Shown: piece after piece, positions 1 through 9,245 of the stretch
Layout: every line of letters starts with the position of its first letter
Numbering within the stretch: position 1 is the first letter of the stretch
Source: Syngnathus acus
Lineage: Eukaryota > Chordata > Actinopteri > Syngnathiformes > Syngnathidae
Reading direction: 5' to 3'
Length of the DNA: 64,000 bases
NCBI RefSeq assembly: GCF_901709675.1
Contig: NC_051093.1
Location: 4,795,053-4,859,052, forward strand
Notes under the pieces: model-generated
The model's database searches: none
Told to the model about the DNA's origin: nothing
The model's input: the letters and a program-made list of their open reading frames with translations, nothing else
Made by a program: the position numbers and the translations under genes

Positions 1-357
1 CGGTGACTAAGCGGCCAATGCTGTTGCGCCAAAGGAGAACTCGAGAGGCGCAGAAGCCAAAACAAAAGATGGGAACAGGAGGAGAGGAATGTTTTTGTAA
101 GCACTGAAGGAAAAAACACGTTCAAGAGAAAAACGGAGATTCCTGGGGGAGCTTTCGAGTTTCTGTGGAATTTCTTTTTTAGCTCCTGGGGCAAAATGAG
201 AGATTCTTCAACTCTGGGTGAGAGGCGGGCTCCATTGAGGTCATAGGGCACACGGAGACAAGCGTTCACGCTCACATTCAAAACCCGTTGATGACCTAGT
301 TGGCCAAGCACGGCAATTTTTTTCATCGCGGTTATGCTTAGACTCCATGAACCCTAC
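1..357. other. Window edge, nothing recognised
   Basis: I see no supported gene, RNA or repeat here. It could hold further exons of the doubtful minus-strand gene to its right. Confidence 0.3.
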
Positions 358-951
358 CTGGCAGGCGGCCACAACTCGTATTTGACAAATGAGTAATTCT
401 GTTGATAGCTACGGTTGACATCGGAAACAAAGTGTCGTCCTCACCGGAAAATGAGGATATTGGGAAAAAGAGAAAAACGGGCATGAGACAGGCAGGGCGA
501 GGCCAAGCGGGCGGGAGCGCTGACCTGGTGACAGCTGAATGATTCCGGTCAGAGAAAGGCTGCGCTAGGTCGGCGCCACCACAACTTGGACCCGAGCTGA
601 TACGACCTGGCGGAGGATGCTGTCTGACACTTCTGATCCTTAACAAGAGGTCGGACTTTTTCTTTCTCGAGTGCTCTTATTAAGATTCACTCGGTAGAAC
701 ATTTGAACTTCAGCTCTTTTTCTACCCCAGGAGGGAAATGTTGGCATTTCCAGATCGTAGCATACGGCCGAGAGCCTCCCCGCGTGTATCATCTCAGCCT
801 TGGTGTGTTCAGAGAGCAGGCTTCTAACACCCACGTCCTGCTGTGTGAACTCGGAGCCACCTGCCGCCCCGTCTGGCAAGTCTGAGGCCATCCGCACGTC
901 ATCTGCGGGCGCAAGGCCTCTTTCGAGGCTTCCGACGTATTCCCCTAACGT
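358..951 (-). CDS. Possible partial unrecognised gene, two candidate exons
   Basis: I do not recognise this protein. On the minus strand an open frame runs down from about 950 and could end at a weak donor near 735 after ...TFPSWG. It would join in phase to an 82-nt exon at 358-439, which has an acceptor after a pyrimidine-rich stretch and a good CAG/gtaggg donor. The second exon reads ...DVNRSYQQNYSFVKYEL, which looks like real protein. The joined frame has no stop and mixed, non-repetitive composition. Against it, the first exon's acceptor is weak, no start codon is certain, and I could not find the next exon before the window edge. It may be the end of a gene continuing to the left, or chance. 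Confidence 0.25.
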
Positions 952-1116
952 CACATTTGCTCAGTAAATAAACCCACAATGGCCGAGTTTCTCCGCATCA
1001 CAGATGGGGAATTACTTTGTACTCTGCACACTTCACTAGAATGAGCCATTTTTGTGACATCTTTTAATTCCCCAAAGTCTGTCGCAATGGCTTGAACTTC
1101 TGACGGTTCTTTTATC

Positions 1117-1122
1117 TTTATT
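1117..1122 (-). terminator. Polyadenylation signal, tedc2 candidate
   Basis: AATAAA on the minus strand, about 290 bp past the tedc2 stop codon. It is the first canonical signal downstream and so the likely 3' end of that transcript. Confidence 0.45.
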
Positions 1123-1409
1123 GTCCGAGATATTAACTACGCGAACGACTAGTTTTCAAAATTAGACTGTGTGGGGCATTTTAATGGGAACCACATCAAC
1201 TGAGAGTTTCGAGCTATTTTATGCTCAAATGTTGAACTAAACAATCATGAACAATGTGGTGCTTGACTTACTTTGTTGCACCGGTTCAGTCGCCACTTAT
1301 TGCGAATGGTGGTCCAACTCTGCGAGTCCCCTGCAACGGGCGATGTAGCAAACAGAAAAATGTATTCCAAGTTGTTCCAAAACAATCATTTTGAAAAGAG
1401 GATCAATCC

Positions 1410-4400
1410 TTACTCAGGCTCAGAGTCCAGGACGATGGCAGGGAAACGCTGACCTCCTTCACCTAACAGGGAGTACAAGTCTCTCAGCACACTGCGGTTG
1501 GTACACGAAGGGATGATGGACGCCAGTTGAGGGGACAGAGCGTCCACTAGAGCCTGTGACGAGGACGGGTAAACGCCATTGGCTCATTGCAACGCTTATG
1601 AAATATTCCAGAATGAGTGCATTGCGCAGTACTCACCTGCTGCAGGTGAACCTCCTGCTGCAGCAGAGCCACTCGCATCCTGATGGCCTCCAGCTGTCGC
1701 AGCTCGGCCTCTGAGGCGTAAGTGACGGTCACAGGAAGACGCCTCGTGATGGCCTCATCTTGCACTGGCTCGCCGGCATGAAGACAAACGGCCTCCGGTT
1801 TACATCGATCCCACGCTTCCCACGCTGTCGAAAATTGGTTTTAGAGCGGGAGCAACCGTAAGCCTAAAATATTTGGTGCCTTAGCTTGATGAGCCAGGGC
1901 GGCTCAAATGGCTTTCACGGGAAATGCATTATGGGAAATGAATTTTTAATCGTATGGCCCACCCCATCAAGTGTCAAATTAAACTACCAAGTAAATATTT
2001 AATCCGTCCATAACTGAAAATGGGTTAGGGTACTAATTGTGGAATAAATATGTGACCATGGTTCCCTTTAAAATGGAATTAGCATAGTAATAATGAAAAA
2101 ACCTTGTTTCGCTCGCTCTGCAACATTCCGAAGCTCTGTTGCTGTTGTTTGCAGTGTCTCGGGCGTGAGGCAGGAGCGGCAGTTTTCTTTCAACCCTGCA
2201 AGGATTCAAACAATGCGAGGTGTTCAATGCAAACATGCTTTGAAGATGTTATGGCTTGCAGTCTGGCAAAAAAACAAAACAATTGAGTCAAGGAGAAGCG
2301 CAAGAGTGTAAATTCCTAAGACAACCACTTCCAATCAGCTCTCAGGCCTCTGCCAAGGTCAAAGTATAATTAAAAAGCCTGGGTTGGATTCAAAATGTTC
2401 TTCCTCTTCTCATGTTTTACTCTTCTGCCAAGGTTAATTAAAAACTTCGACTGTACCCGCTTCCGCGCTTTGCTCTGAGGTCTGCTGATCCAGAAGGTTC
2501 ATCGTTTGGCACTGCTGGTCGAGTTCAGCAACCCGGTCAGTCAGTCTGTCGACCAGACTTTCGATCTGCTCTGGGCTTCCAGACGGCCAGTCCTTGGGAA
2601 ACTGTAAATGTCACATTAACAAAGTATATAAGTATCCATACTGCTGGACCAAATGATTTCCTAGATTTGCAGGACCATCGGTTGTTGAGTCCCATTCAAA
2701 ATGCATTGTGTGATTATTTGAGGGCACTCTATGGGGAGTCTAGTCTTCAATAAACTTTCTCACACACGTCGACTGTGAGGCAGATGTGCTAACCGCTACT
2801 CGAGTGGGGAAAATGTGCGTGAGAGTTTTCCCACCAAAATTTGGCAGGGGTCACTCGAAAAGAGGAAGGATATACCGTTGCTCTCATTCTCTCCATGAAG
2901 CGACTCCTCCCCGCCGCAGGTTTCCTTTGAGCGGCCATCACTTTGTCCCACATTCTGTCGAGGAAGGAAATGGCGGAGTAAGGAAAGTAAGAAACGACCT
3001 GTGTAACGGTCGGACGAACACGGAGCGATTTTACACACCTGTTTTGCTTGTGCCTCAAATAAATCCACTCTTCCTTCTGCTTGCTTTGTCTGGATGGGTG
3101 GAGACAAATGAATGTTGTTGCTGTTGGTGTCTCAAAATGGCAGATTTCCACATAATGTAAACGAGTCACGTTCCTATTTAGGTCAAGCATGTTGTACCTT
3201 CTTGGTTGAGGCAGACTGTGATCTCCCATTTCTCCTTTGTCATGTGACGATGTAGCATCTGAAACGTTGGTCCGGTGCTCACCACTTGCTGCGATATTTC
3301 CTCCAGTGATGCTCACTGGGGCAGTCTGCTGAACACTTTTTACAGCGTGATGTTGGATGGTTTTCAAACGGGTCCCATTTTTACGAGTGGTATTTTTACA
3401 CCTTCCGGGACCACAGGTGGTCGAGGAGCTTGATGATGTCACGGACCTTTGAGGTGCTTTTTTGTCAGTAGTGGTGGATTTGAGGGTTGTTTTGCTGTTT
3501 GTCGGATTTCCAAAGGTCTTTAAAGTCGCCTTTTTGGGTATGGCAGCAAAGTCATTTCGAAACTGAGTGGGTTTGTTTCCCTTGTGGTCTTCACTGGTAA
3601 GCCTTTTGCCAGTGCGCACGCAAAGAGCTTTTTCTAATGCTTTCTCAAGCAGCATCATTTCTTGGATCTCCTCTGGAAATGATGTGGTTGGGTCTAAAAA
3701 GATACACAAACATTAGCTCCATATTTCCTCAAATAGTGGCCCCACGTCAGGGAACTAATTGCAGTGCTCCAAAGTGACTCACAGTTATTTAACACAGCAG
3801 TTTTCAATTGTTTTTAAGATACATATTTTTTCTTTTCAGTTTTTTCATAATGTTATCGGTTCTTTTTCTTAATATTACCGGTCAGAGCGTCATTAGTCGG
3901 TTCTGGTTCTTCTGGAGCAGTCCTGGAGGGAAAAGACAGAATGGGACTAATCATATATAACTAGGAAATTTTAGCAACTACATACAATAGTCAAATTAAA
4001 ATGTATTTAATTTGATCCACGATATATGCTTTTATTAAAGACGACATTTTCGTTACTTAATATATGACAACAGCAATAATATCGTGCCCGTTTAATACAC
4101 TTATGTAAATAACAATACGTCACATCACGTCAAAAAGGCACTGCTGGGATTCGAACCCAGGATCTCCTGTTTACTAGACAGGCGCTTTAACCAACTAAGC
4201 CACAGCGCCAGGTGCCCGCTCAGGCCACAGTTATCAAATTGAATCGACAGCAACTAGGTAAATACTAGTCCTTGTCGAACAAAAAAGGGTACTTACAGGC
4301 TATGTAGAAGGTCTTTGTATAACTGAATGCGACCATTTACCCTCGCCTGTTCGTCTTTGCACGACTTGATGGCTGTCTCGACAGAGGTAAGCAGCGACAT
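1410..4400 (-). CDS. tedc2: Tubulin epsilon and delta complex protein 2 (TEDC2)
   Basis: Seven coding exons: 4297-4400, 3879-3922, 3198-3693, 2876-2954, 2457-2601, 1637-1764 and 1410-1553. All have GT-AG borders and phases that join without error, giving 379 residues against about 430 in human. The short N-terminal helix (MSLLTSVETAIKSC) is followed by a long low-complexity Ser/Thr/Lys-rich middle. The C-terminal half is helical, with heptad-like leucines and the family's closing block LRDLYSLLGEGGQRFPAIVL. TEDC2 partners TEDC1 with delta- and epsilon-tubulin to stabilise centriolar triplet microtubules. The identification rests mainly on the C-terminal block and the first exon. The start is the only ATG ahead of the phase-compatible donor. 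A tRNA gene sits in intron 1 on the same strand. Confidence 0.78.
4137..4209 (-). tRNA. tRNA-Thr (AGT anticodon)
   Basis: A 73-nt cloverleaf on the minus strand with an acceptor stem from GGCGCTG pairing to CAGTGCC (one G-T pair). The D-arm/A box is TGGCTTAGTTGG, the anticodon loop is CTAGTAA (anticodon AGT, read as IGU, Thr), and the B box is GGTTCGAATCC. It has no intron and no encoded CCA. A run of five T residues follows directly (4132-4136 complement) and is a Pol III terminator. The stems and both promoter boxes look intact, so it is probably functional. Confidence 0.96.
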
Positions 4401-4810
4401 ACTGTAGTTGTGCTGTTCTGGACTTTAAAATAACATGAAATCGGGATGAGTTGATTCGAAAGCGTCGAAGTGTGCCGTTATATTTCCCCCCAAAAACTAA
4501 CAAGAAAAAATACGAATCTATATGACGTATACGGAAGTAACTGACAAAAAAAGTTAAAATAGTACTATCAATGAAAATTCTTGAGCCAAATTACCCCGTT
4601 TGACAAAACATGAACGACTTTTAATTACATAAACACCGACAAAAGCAGGAACGCGACTTTGTATCCTCGTGGTTTGGAAACTGGCCCTTAATTTTTCCTG
4701 TTTTCAATCACATGGTGATATCACGTGATGCTCTAAATATTGTTGGGGGTGGAACTTGACATGCGCAGTGGACGTCTAGTTCAAGTGGCTGGAGTGAAGG
4801 TTAGTACGGC
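4401..4810. promoter_or_regulatory. Shared promoter, tedc2 (minus) and hmox2 (plus)
   Basis: About 400 bp separate the tedc2 start codon from a likely hmox2 non-coding exon ending near 4799, where GGAGTGAAG meets gttagt. A palindromic E-box TCACGTGA lies at 4721-4728, and an NRF1-like CATGCGCAG lies at about 4759-4767. I see no TATA box at a sensible place. The head-to-head layout suggests bidirectional initiation; this is inferred. Confidence 0.45.
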
Positions 4811-5910
4811 GTTATAGCAATATACCATTGTCCCGTTTTAAATCTGAACTCTAAAAGTGTACAAAAAGAATCATAATATCTTTAAATCTTAAATTTGTCG
4901 ACCGTCTTGTTGCGAAACTTAGCCGAGACCTTTCTAGGTATTAGCGTGCGTCTTGTTAGCAAAGTTAGCTGTTGTTATTGTTGTCATAATGACGTTTTTT
5001 TGCAAAACTCTACCTAACAAAGAAGCAATGTATTAATCGTATTGAGACGAAGGTTGTAAATCTCTCATCAATAAAAGTTGACCAAATTGTAGCCGTAACA
5101 TCCATAATCTACGTGAATCACACAGGGCCTCTTTGTCTTGCTGTTTTTTGTTTGTTTGCTAGTATTAGTGTAGTTAAACTACCGTTCTGTCCTTGTAACC
5201 TACAGTCCTTTTTAACTTTAAACCAGGCCTGTTTTTAATCAGCTTTCAACCGACCGTTGCTTTGATATCTTCCCAGAGGCTGGTATCTTGTGGCATCACC
5301 ACCACCATAATCTCAGGGAAATCAACACCACAGTAGGGCCACCTCTTTTTCCTGATCTGAACATCTGGCTCTTTGGTAAATAAGTAAAACATTGAAGCAG
5401 AAAATCCATTCACTCTTTGACCCAAATTTAACTAGGATGTACGCCTTTATATTCTTTTGATTCAGATCTTTACTCACACAAAGTTAACACAGGTTACAGA
5501 TTTGTTACTAAGACACATTGGAGCTGTTATAAAAAAAAAACAAAAAAAAACAATGCACAATGTTATTTCGTCATTTTTGTTCTGTCATCAATGCATGTGA
5601 CTGCTTCGTATAGTATAAGGCAAAGTGATTACTCATCACAAACGGTCACACGCTTTGTACCATTGTATACAATACAACGTCGGACGTCACATTCGGCAAG
5701 CAATACAGGTGCTGTATCCGAAATTCTGACTTGACAAAGCTAGTAATTGTCTGTGGCACCTCACCAAACACAGAATCCTGTATTTATCACCACTATCAAT
5801 CACAACTTTGATTTCGCAAGTACATTATTTTCCATTCAATCTTACACTCTTTGGGGCTTTCCACATTTTTGGTGTTTTACGATTTCTAGGGGCGGCAACC
5901 ATCAAACAAG
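4811..5910 (+). other. 5' intron of hmox2
   Basis: Probably the intron between a non-coding exon ending near 4799 and the coding exon, whose acceptor is at 5888-5889. It is AT-rich with A-runs near 5530-5551. I see no other gene. Confidence 0.4.
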
Positions 5911-7284
5911 ATGGCCGCAACGCCGTTGTCCAACGGAGGAGGGCCCATGTACAAGGAGAAAGACGACACCCTCAGGTTAAACCTCTCTTGGGTTTTTAGT
6001 GTTTTTTAAAACAGAACCGATTGATTAATGTTAAAGGATCATTTTTACAAGTATTATAATATCACACTAGTACCAAACTATTTTTCTGACACCGAGAAGA
6101 GAAAACTAAGATGTTGACATACCAGCATCAATATTCGTGACTACAGAACATAATTCCATTCTTCTCCCCAGGCCCGATGATTTATCAGAGATGCTGGCTG
6201 CTGGTACCAAAGAAGTCCATGAAAAGGCAGAGAACACACAATTCGTGAAGGACTTCCTGAGGGGTAGAATCCGCAAAGAGCTCTTTAAGGTGAGGAACAA
6301 AGATGAAAGGCTTAAATGCAAATGAAATCACGATTGCTATTTTTTGCCATCAGCTGGGCGCCGTAGCGCTCTACTACACCTACACAGCCATGGAGGAGGA
6401 AATCGAGATAAACAAAGAGCACCCCCATTTCGCCCCGCTGTATTTCCCGGCCGAGCTGCACCGCCACGAGGCTCTGGCCCGCGACCTGGAATACTTTTAC
6501 GGCCCCCAATGGAAGAGCGAGATCAGCTGCTCCCCGGCCACACAACGCTACGTGGAGCGCATCCACCGAGTGGGCCAGGAGGACCCGGCGCTCCTGGTGG
6601 CCCATGCCTACACCCGCTACATGGGCGACCTGTCCGGGGGCCAGGTGCTGAAGAAGGTGGCGCAGAGAGCCTTGAAGCTCCCTCCCACGGGAGAGGGCCT
6701 GGAGTTCTACCAGTTCGACGCCATCGACAACGCCAAGGCCTTCAAGCAGCTTTACCGTAGCCGCATGAACGAGCTGGAACTGGACGTGGAGACCAAGAAG
6801 AGCCTGGTGGACGAGGCTGTCAAGGCCTTCCAGTTCAACATGGAGGTAAGACGCCACTCTTGTAATGTAGCCAAGTACAGATACTTTGTACCGAGGTAAA
6901 TCCCAAACTGTGAAGACTCAAGACAGACAATATTAACAATGGTTACGGGCATGAACAGGTTTTTGAGGAGCTGGAGGAAATCGGGAAAACCTTCCAAGAG
7001 GAAGTCTCCGAAGCAGGAATGCCCGTTCATGGAGATACGGGAGGGGACATCAGCAAATGTCCCTACTACGCTGCCAAAATGGGTACGCTTTTGTTTTTAT
7101 AACATACTTAGCACTCGGCTTACTAAGCTCTTTCATTTTTGTTCCTCTCACTTTAGCAGCAACAGGTGGGACGGCGTACGCGTGTCAACTGGCCATGGCC
7201 ATCCTGCGGCACCCCACAGGGCAAGTCCTCATCGCCGCGTGGTTCGCTGCTTTAGCCGGCGTGGCTGCCTGGTATCTGATGTGA
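5911..7284 (+). CDS. hmox2: Heme oxygenase 2
   Basis: Five coding exons, 5911-5975, 6172-6289, 6354-6845, 6959-7082 and 7157-7284, give 308 residues (human HMOX2 316). It opens heme with O2 and NADPH-P450 reductase to biliverdin, CO and iron at the ER membrane. The proximal heme ligand is His38 in [14 protein letters not shown]. The distal-helix signature [13 protein letters not shown] lies near residues 144-157. The C-terminus (about 290-308, [19 protein letters not shown]) is a tail anchor. One heme regulatory Cys-Pro motif is present (Cys259-Pro260); the second is Cys276-Gln277 and so lost. The HMOX2 rather than HMOX1 call rests on the Cys-Pro motif, the N-terminal extension and the neighbouring dnaja3, as in human 16p13.3. 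The start ATG has G at +4 and lies shortly after a splice acceptor at 5889. Confidence 0.93.
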
Positions 7285-8717
7285 GGAGGGAAAACACTGA
7301 AGGGCGGGACGCTGGAAGAAGGCCTCAGGCTCAAAGACCAAGTCAAGTCAAGTGTATTGAAAGCTGCCTCGTGCAGCCATCGGAAATCTGCCTGGATGTA
7401 ATTTTCCAATGTGTTAACCTGATTGACCCCTCACCCTGTCTTTTTTTTTCTACCTCCTTTGCACCATCCGTCCGTCCTGTGATGTCATCACATCAGGTTC
7501 TCTCACTTTCCCCTAACTTGACAGATGATCGAAGCACAGGTCTTGATGATGTTTAATGATAATTACTTGGTCAAAACATACTATGCACATGTTGCGGATG
7601 AGCGTTCTTAATGAATGTTTTTGGCTATACAGGGACTCGATTTGACTCAGGAAAGAAGACGGTTTTACCAATAGAGCGGTTTATTCCTTACACATAATAC
7701 TATTTGATATTGCAGTGTGCTCAGTTGATGTACTGCTAAAATTAAAAAAATGATTACATTTGATCATTCCTACACAGGCCTTTCATGTTAACTATTTCCT
7801 CACGTATCCATTTATGCAAGGGATAAATATTTTTTTCTTATCACATATATTAAAAAATATCCCAAGTAAGATCTGGTTAGTAGAATATTGTACAATTTAT
7901 TGTAAGAATCTGTAGATGTGCTTTACAGATGTCATCTCAGCTATGCGCAAGATCGCAATCCATGTTTTATTTATTGGATTGGACAATAATGAGGAATGGG
8001 ATTTAAAAGAGCAACGGAGGAATTGTGGTATGATGCTTTGACAAGTGAATGATTAGTGCGAAGTATTTGGGAATTATGCACCAAGGCTTGATGCATTAAT
8101 TAAAAAAAAAAAAAAAACTTTTTTTTTTTTTTTTTTTTAAACATTGCACAGTTTGACCCCAACATGAATGACAGATCAGTTTAATATGCCAAAGGAGTCC
8201 ATATTAATAACACTGTAATACTATTTAGCTTATAGTATGATGGTGTGGACAAAGGAGATTGTTGCTGGTTTTTTTTTTTTTTTTTTTGAATGGAGAGTAA
8301 AAATAGGGCACATTACATGAAGGCCTATTTGAGTATTTGATGGAAGGTTAGGTATCAATTTATAAAATAGTTTGTCGGTTGCATTCATATTCTTTAATTC
8401 ATACTGTATGCTGGTTTATTGTTTTTGTGTACATGTCGTGTAATTGCACACTTCAGTGATTTTAATTTGAATGCTGACATGTTTATTTTTAACTTCTGTA
8501 TTTTCCCTCATGACATGGTGATATTATTTTAAAGGATACTTCAACTCTAATTTCAAGGCGATACTGAGATCGTATTGTATTTTGGAGACTCTTGAGACAG
8601 TCAAAAGAGGGCAAAGCACATGTCCGGCATGATAAGTCTAATGGAAAACAATGTGCATGCACTTGTATCGCTGCTCTCATTATCTGGACAAAACTCTGCT
8701 GTCTGAAATCAAATAAA
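7285..8717 (+). other. hmox2 3' untranslated region with poly(A) signal
   Basis: No coding potential. AT-rich sequence with a long A-run/T-run pair at 8102-8138. AATAAA at 8712-8717 on the plus strand is the best candidate for hmox2 cleavage, giving a 1.4-kb 3' UTR. Confidence 0.45.
8102..8138. repeat. Facing poly-A and poly-T runs
   Basis: About 16 A, one C, then about 20 T: a near-perfect inverted homopolymer pair able to fold back on itself. Length is likely variable and prone to sequencing error. Confidence 0.8.
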
Positions 8718-8810
8718 ACCCATGTGACTGATATATGGAATAATTTTTTGTTTTTCTGAAGTGGATCCAATAGATGACACATTATAAGAAACTAAATGCT
8801 TACTTTTACA

Positions 8811-8816
8811 TTTATT
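8811..8816 (-). terminator. Polyadenylation signal, dnaja3 candidate
   Basis: AATAAA on the minus strand, about 430 bp past the dnaja3 stop. It lies about 100 bp from the plus-strand hmox2 signal, so the two transcripts converge tail to tail. Confidence 0.4.
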
Positions 8817-9245
8817 ACATATACACAAATTTGATTCTCCGGAAGGCCAGATAAACTTTTCAAGTTATAAAATAACATGAGCGTGTCAACATGAAAGCAC
8901 GATGAACAGCAGGGCGTGTAGTGACAAACCTTTCATGATTGCGTCTTCGTATATCATTTACGTTTGTGGATGAGGAGACTGCTACGATTCGCCATCTTTT
9001 AGAGTCGTTGGGGCTGAAGTGGACGAAGCGTTTTAATCAGCCGAAACGGGATCTTCTTTGCCTTGTGGGATGCGTGCGGGAACGCCGAGGGCATGCCGGT
9101 CTTTACGCGGGAGGACCGAGCCTCTCAACTCCAGGAAGACCTCTTACCTGGAAGACAATCAGAAATATACTTGAAATGCGATGAAGACATTGGAGCCCGA
9201 TAGCCACAAACCAGAGCTGTACCCGTCCTACCTGGTTTGTGGCTG

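Noticed and set aside
2762-2810. GTGAGGCAGATGTGCTAACC resembling a common fish repeat
   Set aside because: The match is only a short remnant in a tedc2 intron; not enough to call an element.
6312-6857. Minus-strand 181-residue open frame
   Set aside because: Shadow of hmox2 exon 3, which carries the heme oxygenase signature on the other strand.
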